Shown one piece after another: positions 17,912 through 27,829 of a stretch of DNA of 64,000 bases. The position numbers and the translations under genes were made by a program. A model generated the notes under the pieces. The model did no database searches and was not told where the DNA came from. It saw only the letters and a list, made by a program, of their open reading frames with translations. This stretch comes from Methylopila capsulata. GTDB taxonomy: Bacteria > Pseudomonadota > Alphaproteobacteria > Rhizobiales > Methylopilaceae. Numbering within the stretch: the first letter of the stretch is position 1; every line of letters starts with the position of its first letter. Location: the NCBI RefSeq assembly GCF_016907975.1, contig NZ_JAFBCY010000001.1:1141419-1205418 (forward strand), given 5' to 3'.

Positions 17912-20197
17912 TCAGCCGGCCGCGCGCAGCGTCACCGGGATCGCCTTCGCGGCCGGCACCTTCGAGCCCTTGGCGTGATGCCACAGCGGGATCAGCGGGT
18001 TGCATTCGGGGTAATAGGCCGCGCAGCAGCCCTCGGGGATGTCGTAGGCGACGATGCGGAAGCCCGCGACCTCGCGCAGCGCGTCGTCGGCGGCCGTCGT
18101 CATCGTGACCGTCCCGGCGTCGGCGAAGCCCAGCCGCGCGATGTCGGCCGCGTTCATGAACACCACCATGCGAGTGCCGTCGACGCCGCGGAACCGGTCG
18201 TCGAAGCCGTAGATCGTGGTGTTGAACTGGTCGTTCGAGCGCAGCGTGATGAGGCGCAACGCGTCCGGGTTCGGCGCCGGCATGTCCGGGTTTTCGTCGA
18301 GGCTCTCGGGGAAGATGAAGTTCGCCTTGCCCGTCGGCGTCGTCCATTCCCGTTCGCGCGCGGCGATCGGCTTGGGAAATCCGCCGGGCGTGTCGAGCCG
18401 GGCGTTGAACCCCGGAAACACCTTCGGATAGGTCGCCTCGATTGCGTCGCGGACCTTGGCGTAGTCCGCGGTCCAGCCCTCCCAGTCGACCTTCGGGTTC
18501 GGCAGCAGCGTCGCCCGCGCGAGCCCCGCGACGATCGCGAGCTCCGATTTCAACGTCGCCGCGACGGGATCGACCAGCGCGCGCGAGCCATGGAAGTGCG
18601 AGCTCGAATCCTCCACCGAAACCGCCTGCGGGCCGCTCGCCTGCCGGTCGATCTCGATCCGGCCGAGGCAGGGCAGCAGATAGGCCGCGCGGCCGTGGAC
18701 GACGTGGCTGCGGTTCAGCTTGGTGGCGATCTGGACGGAAAGCCGGAGCTTCCGCCACGCCGTCTCCATCGCCCCGGTCTCGGGAATCGCGCGCAGGAAA
18801 TTGCCGCCGAGGGCGACGAAGGCCTCGACCGTCCCCGCGACCATGCCCTCGCAGGCGTCGACCGTCGCCATGCCGTCCTCGCGCGGCGGCTCGAAGTCGT
18901 AGAGCTCCTTCAGCCGGTCGAGCGGGGCGAGCTTGGTCTTCTCGGTGATGCCGACCGTGCGCTGGCCCTGCACGTTGGAATGCCCGCGCACGGGGCAGAT
19001 GCCCGCGCCCGGGCGACCGATGTTGCCCTTCAGCAGCAAGAGGTTCGCCAGCATCTGGACGTTCTCGACGCCGGTGCGGTGCTGGGTGAGGCCCATGCCG
19101 TAGACGGCGATCGCCGCGGTGGAGCGCGCGTAGGTTTCCGCCGCCTGCTCCAGCGCCGCGCGGGAGAGCCCCGCGCCGCGTTCGATTGCGTCCCAGCCCC
19201 GCGCGCGGCAGGCGCCGGCGAAGGCCTCGAAGCCGTGGGTGTGTTCGGCGATGAAGCCGTGGTCGAGCACCGCCGGGCCGCCCGACTCCGCCGCCGCGTC
19301 GTCGAGCGCAATCAGGGCCTTGGCGAGGCCGAACAGGGCGGCGAGGTCGCCGCCGGCCTTCACCTGGCAGTACTGGGTCGAGATCGTGGTCTCGGCCCCG
19401 GTCAGCATCTCGGTCGGCGCCTGCGGGTTGGTGAAGCGCTCCAGCCCGCGCTCGCGCAAGGGGTTGAAGGTGATGATCGGCACGCCGCGCTTCCGCGCCT
19501 CCTGCAGCGGATGCAGCATCCGCGGGGCGTTGGAGCCGACGTTCTGGCCGAAGAAGAAGATGAAGTCGGTGGTCTCGAAATCCTCGAGGAACACCGTGCC
19601 GACCGGCACGCCGATGCTCTCCGGCAGCGCGACGGATGTGCTCTCGTGGCACATGTTGGAGGAGTCCGGCAGGTTGTTGGTGCCGTAGATCCGCGCGAAC
19701 AGCTGGTAGAGGTAGGACGTCTCCAGCGACGCCCGGCCCGAGGCGTAGAACACCGCGGCCTTCGGATCGATCGCGTTCAGCTCGGCGCCGATCTCGGCGA
19801 AGGCCTGCTCCCAGGCGATGGGGAGGTAGCGGTCGCTCGCCGCGTCGTACTTCAGCGGCTCGGTCAGCCGCCCCTGGTCCTCCAGCGCGAAGTCGGACCA
19901 ATGCTCCAGCTCCCGCAGGGTGTGGCGCGCGAAGAAGCTGGCGTCGATCGCCTTCGAGGTCAGCTCCCAGGCGGTCGCCTTGGCGCCGTTCTCGCAGAAC
20001 TCGAACGTGTTGGGATCGCGGGGCTTCGACCAGGCGCAGCTGACGCAGGCGAAGCCGCCGACCTTGTTCTGCTTGGCGAGCGCGGCGGTGGTCCGCAGCG
20101 GGGCGCCCTCGCCCAGTACGTAGCGCCCGACGGATTTCGCCGAACCCCATCCGCCGGCGGGACCGTCATAGGCTTCGATATGGGTCTCGCGCGCCAT
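17912..20197 (-). CDS. FdhF/YdeP-family molybdopterin oxidoreductase
   Basis: 761 aa bis-MGD-type molybdoenzyme. CVSCAWSKPRDPNTFEFC in the first 70 residues supplies three cysteines of the expected iron-sulfur site. The segment NNLPDSSNMCHEST places a Cys-His where formate dehydrogenases bind Mo. GMGLTQHRTGVENVQMLANLLLLKGNIGRPGAG is the conserved cofactor-handling region, and a molybdopterin dinucleotide-binding domain ends the protein (LRSNDQFNTTIYGFDDRFRG). YdeP-type enzymes are linked to acid resistance in enterobacteria; the true substrate of the family is unsettled. Cytoplasmic, no Tat signal. A 15-bp palindrome sits directly upstream of its ribosome site. Confidence 0.85.
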   Translation of the reverse strand: MARETHIEAYDGPAGGWGSAKSVGRYVLGEGAPLRTTAALAKQNKVGGFACVSCAWSKPRDPNTFEFCENGAKATAWELTSKAIDASFFARHTLRELEHWSDFALEDQGRLTEPLKYDAASDRYLPIAWEQAFAEIGAELNAIDPKAAVFYASGRASLETSYLYQLFARIYGTNNLPDSSNMCHESTSVALPESIGVPVGTVFLEDFETTDFIFFFGQNVGSNAPRMLHPLQEARKRGVPIITFNPLRERGLERFTNPQAPTEMLTGAETTISTQYCQVKAGGDLAALFGLAKALIALDDAAAESGGPAVLDHGFIAEHTHGFEAFAGACRARGWDAIERGAGLSRAALEQAAETYARSTAAIAVYGMGLTQHRTGVENVQMLANLLLLKGNIGRPGAGICPVRGHSNVQGQRTVGITEKTKLAPLDRLKELYDFEPPREDGMATVDACEGMVAGTVEAFVALGGNFLRAIPETGAMETAWRKLRLSVQIATKLNRSHVVHGRAAYLLPCLGRIEIDRQASGPQAVSVEDSSSHFHGSRALVDPVAATLKSELAIVAGLARATLLPNPKVDWEGWTADYAKVRDAIEATYPKVFPGFNARLDTPGGFPKPIAAREREWTTPTGKANFIFPESLDENPDMPAPNPDALRLITLRSNDQFNTTIYGFDDRFRGVDGTRMVVFMNAADIARLGFADAGTVTMTTAADDALREVAGFRIVAYDIPEGCCAAYYPECNPLIPLWHHAKGSKVPAAKAIPVTLRAAG

Positions 20198-20214
20198 GGG
20201 GCCGCCTCTCCGGT

Positions 20215-20245
20215 CACTGCGGGACGCGCCGCGCGTCCCGCAGTG
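20215..20245. promoter_or_regulatory. 15-bp perfect inverted repeat upstream of the YdeP-like gene
   Basis: CACTGCGGGACGCGC (20215-20229) is repeated inverted at 20231-20245 with one base between. It lies 18 nt before the start codon, just above the GGAGAGG ribosome site on the minus strand. There is no T-run on either side, so an operator or a leader hairpin is more likely than an intrinsic terminator, but termination of the upstream SDR transcript cannot be excluded. Confidence 0.5.
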
Positions 20246-20285
20246 TGAACGGTCCGGGACGGCGGCCGTTCCGGCCGGCGACGCG

Positions 20286-21143
20286 TCAAAGCACCGCCTG
20301 GCCGCCCGCGACCGTGAGCAGCGCGCCGGAGGTGTAGCTCGACTCGTCGGAGGCGAGCATGACGTAAGCTGAGGCGAGCTCCGCCGGCTGGCCGGGACGT
20401 CCCATCGGCGTCTTCGCGCCGAAGGTCTCGACGGCCTCGGGCGGCATGCCGGCGGGGATGAACGGCGTCCAGATCGGCCCGGGCAGCACCGCGTTGACGC
20501 GGATCCCGCGCTCGCCCAACAGCCCGGCGAGACCGAGCGTCATGTTGGCGATCGCGCCCTTGGTCGCCGCGTAGGGCAGCAGCATCGGCGTCGGGTCCTT
20601 GGAGTTGATCGACGCGGTGTTGATGATCGAGCCGCCCTGACCCATGTGCGCCACCGCGAGCTGGGTCAGGTGGAAATAGGCGTGGACGTTGACCGCGAAG
20701 GTCTTCTCCCACTCCTCCAGCGTGATCTCCTCGATCGACGGGTAGGGCTTCTGGTAGGCGGCGTTGTTGACGAGCACGTCGAGGCCGCCGAGCTCGGCGA
20801 CGGCGCGCTCCACGATTTGCTTGCGGAAGCCCGCGTCGCTGACGTCGCCGGGCATCATCACCGCCCGTCGTCCCGCCTCCTCGATCAGCGTGCGGCAGGC
20901 GGCGGCGTCCTCGGTCTCGGCGGGAAGGTGGACGATCACCAGGTCGGCGCCCTCGCGCGCGAAGGCGATCGCGACGGCGAGGCCGATGCCGCTGTCGCCG
21001 CCGGTGATGATCGCCTTCTTGCCCGCGAGGCGTCCCGAGCCGCGGTAGCTGGTCTCGCCGTGGTCCGGCTTGGGGTCCATGCCGGAGGTATTGCCCGGAA
21101 AGGACTGCGACTGCCGGGGGAACGGCGGGGTGGGGTAGGTCAT
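20286..21143 (-). CDS. SDR-family oxidoreductase, stress-protein (YghA/GspA39-like) type
   Basis: 285 aa with the extended N-terminus (PPFPRQSQSFPGNTSGMDPKPDHGE) characteristic of this SDR subgroup. ITGGDSGIG is the cofactor loop, VNNAAYQ follows, the catalytic Ser is in INTASINS and the Tyr/Lys in YAATK. Ends SYTSGALLTVAGG. Related proteins are general-stress or aldehyde/alcohol-reducing enzymes with NADP preference. Single gene between GAF protein and molybdoenzyme, all on the minus strand. Confidence 0.85.
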   Translation of the reverse strand: MTYPTPPFPRQSQSFPGNTSGMDPKPDHGETSYRGSGRLAGKKAIITGGDSGIGLAVAIAFAREGADLVIVHLPAETEDAAACRTLIEEAGRRAVMMPGDVSDAGFRKQIVERAVAELGGLDVLVNNAAYQKPYPSIEEITLEEWEKTFAVNVHAYFHLTQLAVAHMGQGGSIINTASINSKDPTPMLLPYAATKGAIANMTLGLAGLLGERGIRVNAVLPGPIWTPFIPAGMPPEAVETFGAKTPMGRPGQPAELASAYVMLASDESSYTSGALLTVAGGQAVL

Positions 21144-21225
21144 GGCGTCTGCTCCTGTCGTCGGGAGCCAAACGACCTCGGCCGCGGTTCGTTCGCCTTC
21201 GCCTGCGGTTTGTCGCCTGCAGGCC

Positions 21226-21732
21226 TCAGAGCGCCGCAGCGGGATCGACGATCATCGTGCGTGCCCAGACCAGCGCCATGGCGTGCCGCGCCAGCGCGTG
21301 CAGGGCCCCGAGCTGCGCCGGCGTCAGGCCGCCGACCCGCGCGGCGACGTCCGCGATGCAAACCGTGCCGATCATCACGCCGGAAGGCGCCCGCATGGCC
21401 ACGCCCGCGTAGAAGCGGCAGACCGGGGCGCCCAGCGCCCCGCCGTGGTGGCCAAACCGCGGGTCGGCGGCGAGATCGCGCACCACCAGCTCGTCGAGGT
21501 CGTTCTCGACCACGTAGGAGCAGCTGGAGTGGCTCCACGCGACCTCTTCGATCCCGAGCCCGACGCGCGCCTTGTACCAGTGGCGCTCGGCGTCCGCGAA
21601 GCTGACCACCGCCACGGGCGCGCCGCAGATGACGGCCGCGAGCCGCGCGATGTCGTCGAACCGCGGCTCCGGCGGGGTGTCCAGAATGCCGTAGGACCGC
21701 AACGTAGCCAACCGAGCGCAGTCCTCGGCCAT
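21226..21732 (-). CDS. GAF-domain protein (stand-alone sensor-like)
   Basis: About 168 aa from the ATG giving MAEDCARLATLRSYGILDTPPEPRFDD. The frame extends 29 residues further but that part is Arg-rich and unlike a protein start. The whole protein is one GAF domain with the pattern ILDTPPE...FDDI...VSFAD..RHWYKARVGL...C.Y.V, as in the N-terminus of the HWE kinase at 55666. No output domain is attached, so it may be a truncated sensor or a ligand-binding partner for another kinase. Function unknown. Confidence 0.7.
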   Translation of the reverse strand: MAEDCARLATLRSYGILDTPPEPRFDDIARLAAVICGAPVAVVSFADAERHWYKARVGLGIEEVAWSHSSCSYVVENDLDELVVRDLAADPRFGHHGGALGAPVCRFYAGVAMRAPSGVMIGTVCIADVAARVGGLTPAQLGALHALARHAMALVWARTMIVDPAAAL

Positions 21733-21849
21733 CAAGCCCTTCCGTCCGCGCCGCGAAGTTTCCGCCCGCCGGTCGCGGCGCGCGACCGGCGGGTTGTGAC
21801 GGTGGCCCGGACCGGCCAATCAAAGACCAGGCAAGTCGAGGGAATGTAG

Positions 21850-22788
21850 CTAGACTCCGAAGATCGACCAGCCCGTGCGCTTCACAAGCGCTTCAAGCGC
21901 GATGCGTCCGAGGTGTGAATTTCCGGAGGCGTCGAGGCCCGGCGACCAGACCGCGATCGAGGCCTTGCCCGGCGCGACCGCGAGGATGCCGCCGCCGACG
22001 CCGCTCTTGCCCGGCAGCCCGACGCGGTAGGCGAAATCGCCCGAGCCGTCGTAGTGCCCGCAGGTCAGCATGATCGCGTTGATGCGCCGCGCGCGCTCGG
22101 CCGTCACCACCGAGCGCCCGGTCGAGGGCTGCACCCCGGAGTGGGCGAGGAAACGCCCGGCCATCGCGAGCTGCCGGCACGACATGGCGATGGCGCAGTG
22201 GTGGAAGTAGACCCCGAGCGTGTAGTCGACCGGGTTCTCGATCACGCCGAACGACTTCATGTAGTTCGCGAGCGCCGCGTTGCGGAAGCCGGTGCGCTGC
22301 TCCGACGCCGCCACCGCCTCGTCGATCGTGATGGTGTCGTCGTCGGCGAGGAACTGCATGAAGCGTAGGATCTCGCCCAGCGCCTCGCGCGGCTGGTGGC
22401 CCGAGACGATCGCGTCGGTGACGGCGATCGCGCCGGCGTTGATGAAGGGATTGCGCGGCACGCCGTGCTCGCGCTCCAGCTGGACGATCGAGTTGAACGG
22501 GCTGCCCGAGGGCTCCCGCCCGACGCGCCGCCACAGCCGGTCGCCCGCCTTGCCGAGCGCCAGCGTCAGGGTGAAGACCTTCGAGACGCTCTGGATCGAG
22601 AACGGCATGTCGCTGTCGCCGCCCGCGCTGACGCGGCCGTCGCCGTCGATGACGACCATGCCGAAGGCCGACGGATCGACCCGCGCGAGCTCGGGAATGT
22701 AGGTCGCGACCTCGCCGCGGTCCGGCCGCCGGCGCATCTCGTCGGCGAGCTCCTGCACGATCAGGTCGAGGTCGGGGCGGAGGCTCAT
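21850..22788 (-). CDS. glsA: Glutaminase A
   Basis: 312 aa, normal for glutaminase A. The serine-hydrolase-like motif [12 protein letters not shown] (catalytic Ser and Lys in SxxK), [10 protein letters not shown], and [14 protein letters not shown] are diagnostic of the beta-lactamase-fold glutaminases. It hydrolyses glutamine to glutamate and ammonia in the cytoplasm. Between GAF protein and DctA; may help balance the glutamate pool used by the N-methylglutamate pathway, which is only inference. Confidence 0.93.
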   Translation of the reverse strand: MSLRPDLDLIVQELADEMRRRPDRGEVATYIPELARVDPSAFGMVVIDGDGRVSAGGDSDMPFSIQSVSKVFTLTLALGKAGDRLWRRVGREPSGSPFNSIVQLEREHGVPRNPFINAGAIAVTDAIVSGHQPREALGEILRFMQFLADDDTITIDEAVAASEQRTGFRNAALANYMKSFGVIENPVDYTLGVYFHHCAIAMSCRQLAMAGRFLAHSGVQPSTGRSVVTAERARRINAIMLTCGHYDGSGDFAYRVGLPGKSGVGGGILAVAPGKASIAVWSPGLDASGNSHLGRIALEALVKRTGWSIFGV

Positions 22789-22872
22789 GTCGAAAGCTTG
22801 GACGATTTCACAGGCGGCGGCGCGGGTTTCTTGGGTCCGGTCCGAGCGACATCGGCGCGCAGCCCGAAACGA

Positions 22873-22904
22873 CGAACGCCCCGGCTCGGAAGCCGGGGCG
22901 TTCG
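22873..22904 (-). terminator. 14-bp hairpin, probable dctA terminator
   Basis: CGAACGCCCCGGCT (22873-22886) pairs perfectly with 22891-22904 around a 4-nt loop. It lies about 55 nt beyond the dctA stop and before the glsA start. The minus-strand 3' flank is TCGTTTCG, a weak U-tract. Confidence 0.65.
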
Positions 22905-22957
22905 AGGATCTGTCACGGGGCGGCGCGGGGGTCCACCCCCCGCGTCCGCATAGCCGA

Positions 22958-24298
22958 TCACTCCGCCGGGACGAGCGCCGGCGCGGGCGACGCGGCTTCG
23001 AGCGCGGTCGGCTCGCCGGCGAGCGCGGCGCGCAGCTTGTCCGCGTCCAGTTCGCCCTCCCAGCGGGCGACCACGATGGTCGCGACCGCGTTGCCGACGA
23101 GGTTCGTCAGCGCGCGGCACTCGGACATGAAGCGGTCGATGCCGAGGATCAGCGCCATGCCGGCGACCGGCACGGAGGGAACCACCGACAGCGTGGCGGC
23201 CAGGGTGATGAAGCCCGCGCCGGTGATGCCGGCGGCGCCCTTGGAGCTCAGCATGGCGACGAGCAGGAGGAGCACCTGATCGGCGAGGCTGAGCTCGATC
23301 CCGGTCGCCTGCGCGATGAACAGCGCCGCGAGCGTCATGTAGATGTTGGTGCCGTCGAGGTTGAACGAATAACCCGTGGGGATGACGAGGCCGACCACCG
23401 ACTTCGCGGCGCCGGCCTTCTCCATCTTCTCCATCAGCGACGGCAGCGCGGCTTCCGAGGACGAGGTGCCGAGCACCAGCAGCAGCTCCTCCTTGATGTA
23501 ACGGAGCAGCGCGAGGATCGAGAAGCCGTTGTAGCGGGCGACCGCGCCCAGCACGAGGAACACGAACAGCAACGACGTCAGGTAGAAGGTGCCGACGAGC
23601 ATGGCGAGGTTCGCGACCGAGCCGATGCCGTACTTGCCGATGGTGAAGGCCATCGCGCCGAAGGCGCCGATCGGGGCCGCCTTCATCAGGATCGCGACGA
23701 GCTTGAACATCGCCTGCGACAGCGAGACCAGCACGGTCATCACCGGCTCGCCCTTGTCGCCGACCGCGCCGAGCGCGACGCCGAACAGAACCGCGAAGAA
23801 CAGCACCTGCAGGATGTCGCCCGAGGCGAGCGCGCTGACCGGCGTGTTGGGGATGATGTTGGTGAGGAAGCCGACGATCGTGGAGTCGTGGGCCTTGGCC
23901 GCGTAGTCGGCGACGGCCTTCGGGTCGAGCGAGGCCGGGTTGATGTTCAGCCCTGCGCCCGGCTGCACGACGTTGCCGACGATCAGGCCGATGATCAGCG
24001 CCAAGGTGGAGAAGGTGAGGAAGTAGAGCATGGCCTTGCCGGCGACGCGGCCGACCTTGCCCATGTCGCGCATGCCGGCGATGCCGGTCACCACGGTGAG
24101 GAAGATCACGGGGGCGATGACCATCTTCACCAGCTTGATGAAGGCGTCGCCGAGCGGCTTCAGGTCGGCGCCGACGCTCGGGTAGAAATGGCCGAGCGCC
24201 ACGCCCGCCGCGATCGCGACGAGCACCTGGACGTAGAGGTGCTGGTAGAACTTGCGGGGCGCGGCGGCCGGGGCCGCGGCTGGAACGGCGATCGCCAT
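22958..24298 (-). CDS. dctA: C4-dicarboxylate/H+ (Na+) symporter DctA
   Basis: 446 aa DAACS-family transporter. I start at the ATG 24298, preceded by AAGGAGGA; the frame is open to 24640 but that crosses the promoter. Conserved pieces include [21 protein letters not shown], the serine-rich loop [20 protein letters not shown], the helical TM7 cation site [17 protein letters not shown] and the C-terminal [25 protein letters not shown]. Imports succinate, fumarate and malate across the inner membrane. Divergent from dctBD and preceded by a sigma-54 promoter, so expression should depend on RpoN and DctD. Confidence 0.95.
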   Translation of the reverse strand: MAIAVPAAAPAAAPRKFYQHLYVQVLVAIAAGVALGHFYPSVGADLKPLGDAFIKLVKMVIAPVIFLTVVTGIAGMRDMGKVGRVAGKAMLYFLTFSTLALIIGLIVGNVVQPGAGLNINPASLDPKAVADYAAKAHDSTIVGFLTNIIPNTPVSALASGDILQVLFFAVLFGVALGAVGDKGEPVMTVLVSLSQAMFKLVAILMKAAPIGAFGAMAFTIGKYGIGSVANLAMLVGTFYLTSLLFVFLVLGAVARYNGFSILALLRYIKEELLLVLGTSSSEAALPSLMEKMEKAGAAKSVVGLVIPTGYSFNLDGTNIYMTLAALFIAQATGIELSLADQVLLLLVAMLSSKGAAGITGAGFITLAATLSVVPSVPVAGMALILGIDRFMSECRALTNLVGNAVATIVVARWEGELDADKLRAALAGEPTALEAASPAPALVPAE

Positions 24299-24405
24299 GA
24301 TCTGTCCTCCTTGGTTCGACCGTCGTCGCCTTGTGGGGCCGGCGCCGTTGCGGTCGGATGTGGCGTTGCAGGGCGGCGTCGAGCCGACGTCGCGCCGGTC
24401 CATGC

Positions 24406-24420
24406 GCAAACCGCATGCCA
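24406..24420 (-). promoter_or_regulatory. Sigma-54 (-24/-12) promoter of dctA
   Basis: Read on the minus strand the site is TGGCAT-GCGGT-TTGC, with GG and GC separated by exactly ten bases as RpoN requires. It would start transcription about 95 nt upstream of the dctA ATG. Consistent with DctB/DctD control known in rhizobia. Confidence 0.8.
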
Positions 24421-24502
24421 GCTGCGCCAAAACGCTGAGACGCCCGCAAGCCATTGAAATCACGCGCGTCCTGTCGGCGCCCAAAAAGTCGCCTCGACAC
24501 GA

Positions 24503-24520
24503 TGTGCGGAACGCCGCACA
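24503..24520. promoter_or_regulatory. DctD upstream activator site 1
   Basis: Perfect palindrome TGTGCGG-aacg-CCGCACA, about 90 bp upstream of the sigma-54 promoter on the dctA side. It matches the style of tandem DctD sites in rhizobial dctA promoters. Confidence 0.7.
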
Positions 24521-24536
24521 ATTCAGCGGGGCCGGT

Positions 24537-24554
24537 CGTGCGAAAATCCGCACA
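24537..24554. promoter_or_regulatory. DctD upstream activator site 2
   Basis: Imperfect copy CGTGCGaaaatcCGCACA, centre 34 bp from site 1 (about three helical turns), so two dimers would bind the same DNA face. It is also only 25 nt before the dctB start codon and could affect dctBD expression. Confidence 0.65.
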
Positions 24555-24578
24555 GGCGGGAGCGAGGGACGTGACGCC

Positions 24579-26354
24579 GTGACCGCCGAACGCCGATGGC
24601 CGGGCTGGACGCTGGCGCTGCTCGCCGCCGCCACGCTCATCGCGCTCGACCGCGGCGCGGATTACGCCGGCGAGCGGTGGGCGCGGTCCAACCTCGTGGC
24701 CGCGGCGCATGCGGCGGCGGACTTGCGGATTTCGGCCCTGCGCAGCGAGATCGAGAAGCAGCGCGTCCTGCCGGTGGTGCTGGCGCAGGACCCGGACGTG
24801 CGCGCCGCGCTCGAAAGCCGCGACGCCGGCCGGCTCGCCGCCCTCGACGCCAAGCTCCGGACGCTGGCGGAGGCGACCCGCGCCGGCGCGATCTATCTGC
24901 TCGACGCCAGGGGGCTGACGCTCGCCGCCAGCAACGCCGGCACGCCGACGAGCTTCGTCGGAACCGATTATTCGTTCCGGCCCTACTACAGCCGCGCGAT
25001 GGCGGACGGCGCGGCGGAGCATTTCGCGCTCGGCACCGTCAGCGGCAAGGCCGGCCTCTATCTCACCCGCCGCATCGACGGCGCCGGCGGCCCGCTCGGC
25101 GTGATGGTGGTGAAGGCCGAGTTCGAGGCGCTGGAGACGGAATGGCGACGCTTCGCCGAGCCGACCTTCGTCACCGACGATCGTTCGATCGTGCTGATCG
25201 CGAGCGAACCCGACTGGCGCTTCCGGGCGACCGCGCCGATCCCGGAGGAGCGTCGCGCGGAACTCAGGGCCAGCCTTCAGTTCGGCGCCGCGCCGCTGGA
25301 CCTCCTGCCGATCACCGCAGTCGGCGACGGGCTGGTGCGCGCGGCGGCGAGCGCGGGCGCGGGCGCCCGCAGCTTCGTCGAGGCCGCGGCCCCGGCGCCC
25401 ACCACTTCCTGGACGCTGCACGTGCTGGCGCCGACCGCGCCCTCGGTCGCGCTGGCGCGGACGGCGGCGCGCGCCTCCGCGCTGCTCGCCGGCGTGCTCG
25501 CGCTCGGCTCCGTCGGCATAGCGGTGTCCCGCCGCCGGAGACTCGCGCGCGAACGCGCCGCGCAAGGCGCCGCCCGGCGCGAGCTGGAGGAGCGCGTCGC
25601 GGCGCGCACCCTCGAGCTCCGCGCCGAGATCGACGAACGCCGCCGCGCGGAAGCGGCGCTGCAGGACCTGCAGGACGAGCTGGTGCAGGCGAGCAAGCTC
25701 GCGGTGCTCGGCCAGATCGCGGCGAGCGTCGCGCATGAGATCAACCAGCCGGTCGCGGCGATCCGCACCTTCGCCGACAACGCGCGCACCTTCCTCGACC
25801 GCGCCCAGCCCGGACCCGCGGCGGACAACCTCGCGACCATCGCCGCCCTCACGGAGCGGATCGGGGCGATCACCGGCGAGCTGCGCGCCTTCGCCCGCAA
25901 GACCAAGGGGGTGGTGGAGCCGGTCTCGCTCCGCGCCGCCGTCGACGGCGCGCTGCTGCTGGTCGGCCACCGCCTGCGCGAACAGAACGTGGCGCTCGAT
26001 CTCGACCTCGCCGACGACGTGACGGTGGCGGGCGAGCGCGTCCGGCTCGAGCAGGTCTTCGTCAACCTGCTGCAGAACGCGCTCGACGCGCTGGCCGGCC
26101 GACCGGACGGCCGCATCGCGCTGTCCGCGGCCGTCGCCGAAACAAGCGTCGTCGTGACCGTCGCCGACAACGGCCCGGGCCTGCCGGACGCGGTGATGGG
26201 TGCGCTGTTCATGCCCTTCACCACGACGAAGCCGGCGGGCCTCGGCCTCGGCCTCGTCATCTCGCACGACATCGTCGCCGAATTCGGCGGCCGCCTCGCC
26301 GCCGAGAACCGCGGCGGCGCGGTCTTCACCGTCACCCTACCGAGGCTCGCCTGA
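24579..26354 (+). CDS. dctB: C4-dicarboxylate sensor histidine kinase DctB
   Basis: 591 aa from GTG 24579 ([10 protein letters not shown]...). One membrane helix (about 9-25), a periplasmic double-PAS-like sensor (about 30-290, with [12 protein letters not shown] as in DctB dicarboxylate pockets), a second helix (about 300-325), a coiled linker [29 protein letters not shown], then the kinase: phospho-His in [20 protein letters not shown], and N and G boxes [27 protein letters not shown]. Phosphorylates DctD. Stop and next start overlap (TGATG). Long C-rich frames on the other strand here are shadows. Confidence 0.92.
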   Translation: MTAERRWPGWTLALLAAATLIALDRGADYAGERWARSNLVAAAHAAADLRISALRSEIEKQRVLPVVLAQDPDVRAALESRDAGRLAALDAKLRTLAEATRAGAIYLLDARGLTLAASNAGTPTSFVGTDYSFRPYYSRAMADGAAEHFALGTVSGKAGLYLTRRIDGAGGPLGVMVVKAEFEALETEWRRFAEPTFVTDDRSIVLIASEPDWRFRATAPIPEERRAELRASLQFGAAPLDLLPITAVGDGLVRAAASAGAGARSFVEAAAPAPTTSWTLHVLAPTAPSVALARTAARASALLAGVLALGSVGIAVSRRRRLARERAAQGAARRELEERVAARTLELRAEIDERRRAEAALQDLQDELVQASKLAVLGQIAASVAHEINQPVAAIRTFADNARTFLDRAQPGPAADNLATIAALTERIGAITGELRAFARKTKGVVEPVSLRAAVDGALLLVGHRLREQNVALDLDLADDVTVAGERVRLEQVFVNLLQNALDALAGRPDGRIALSAAVAETSVVVTVADNGPGLPDAVMGALFMPFTTTKPAGLGLGLVISHDIVAEFGGRLAAENRGGAVFTVTLPRLA

Positions 26355-27697
26355 TGGACGTCGCCTTCATCGACGACGACGAGACGCTGCGCGCCGCGAA
26401 CGCGCAGGCGCTGACGCTGGCGGGCTTGACCGTCGCGCCCTTCCCTTCCGCGACCGCGGCGCTCGGCGCGCTCGACGCGAGCTTCCCCGGCGTGGTGGTC
26501 ACCGACGTCCGCATGCCGGGGATCGACGGTCTTGAGCTGTTCCGCCGCCTGAGGGCGATCGATCCCGACCTCCCGGTGATCCTGATCACCGGGCATGGCG
26601 ACGTCGCGATGGCGGTCGAGGCGATGCGCGAGGGCGCCTACGATTTCGTGGCCAAGCCCTACCCCGCCGACCGGCTGCTGGGCCCGATCCGCCACGCGCT
26701 GGAGAAGCGGCGCCTGGTGCTGGAGAACCGCGCCCTCCGGCGCGCCGTGGAGGAGACCAGCGCCTCCGACATGCCGCTGCTGGGCGCGACGCCAGCGATG
26801 GAGCGGCTGCGCGCCACGCTGCGCCAGATCGCCGACGCCGACGTCGACGTGCTGATCGAGGGCGAGACCGGCGCCGGCAAGGAGGTGGTCGCGACCGCGC
26901 TGCACCGCTGGAGCCCCCGGGCCGCCAGGCCCTTCGTCGCCGTGAACTGCGGCGCCCTGCCGGAAAGCGTCATCGAGAGCGAGCTCTTCGGCCACGAGGC
27001 CGGGGCCTTCACCGGCGCGGTGAAGAAGCGCGTGGGTCGGATCGAGCACGCCCACGGCGGAACGCTGTTCCTCGACGAGATCGAGGCCATGCCGCCCGCG
27101 CTGCAGATCAAGTTCCTGCGCGTGCTTGAGGCCCGCGAGGTGACGCCGCTCGGCATGAACGAGACGCGGAAGGTCGACATCCGGGTTGCCGCGGCGTCCA
27201 AGGTCGACCTGCTGGAGCTGGTGCGGACCAACGCCTTCCGCGAGGACCTCTACTACCGGCTGCACGTGGCGACGATCCGCATCCCCCCGCTGCGCGAGCG
27301 TCGGGATGACGTGCCGCTGCTGTTCGCCCACTTCCTCGACCGCGCCGGCCGGCGGTTCCGGCGCGAGCCGCCGCCGATGACCGCGGCCGTGCGCCGGAAG
27401 CTCGACCAGCACGACTGGCCCGGCAACGTGCGCGAACTTGCGCACTACGCCGAGCGGGTGGCGCTCGGCCTCGATGACGGGCCGGCGCCCGCGGCCGCTC
27501 CGCCCGCGCCGCAGGGCGGCTCGCTGCCCGACAGGGTCGAGGCCTTCGAGGCGGAGCAGATCCGCCAGGCGCTCGCCGCGGCGCAGGGCGACATCCAGGC
27601 GACGCTCCACGCCCTCGGCGTTCCCCGCAAGACGCTGTACGACAAGCTGAAGCGGCACGGGATCGACCAGAGCGCGTTCCGGCCTCCCAAGCGCTGA
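26354..27697 (+). CDS. dctD: Sigma-54-dependent response regulator DctD
   Basis: 447 aa NtrC-type activator. Receiver domain 1-120 (phospho-Asp in [13 protein letters not shown], Lys in VAKPYP), AAA+ domain about 140-375 with Walker A GETGAGKE, the sigma-54-contacting GAFTGA loop, and Walker [13 protein letters not shown] Fis-type HTH ends the protein ([25 protein letters not shown]). It should bind the two palindromes upstream of dctA and open the RpoN promoter there. Confidence 0.93.
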   Translation: MDVAFIDDDETLRAANAQALTLAGLTVAPFPSATAALGALDASFPGVVVTDVRMPGIDGLELFRRLRAIDPDLPVILITGHGDVAMAVEAMREGAYDFVAKPYPADRLLGPIRHALEKRRLVLENRALRRAVEETSASDMPLLGATPAMERLRATLRQIADADVDVLIEGETGAGKEVVATALHRWSPRAARPFVAVNCGALPESVIESELFGHEAGAFTGAVKKRVGRIEHAHGGTLFLDEIEAMPPALQIKFLRVLEAREVTPLGMNETRKVDIRVAAASKVDLLELVRTNAFREDLYYRLHVATIRIPPLRERRDDVPLLFAHFLDRAGRRFRREPPPMTAAVRRKLDQHDWPGNVRELAHYAERVALGLDDGPAPAAAPPAPQGGSLPDRVEAFEAEQIRQALAAAQGDIQATLHALGVPRKTLYDKLKRHGIDQSAFRPPKR

Positions 27698-27829
27698 CGG
27701 CGCTTGGCGGCTGCGACGCTGCGTGCGGCGCCTTCCTGGGGAAAAGCCCGCGGCGGCTTGGACTCTTGGCGCGCGATCGACCACGGTTCGGCGCGCGAAA
27801 CGCGCAAGGGACGGCGACGACAAGGCATC

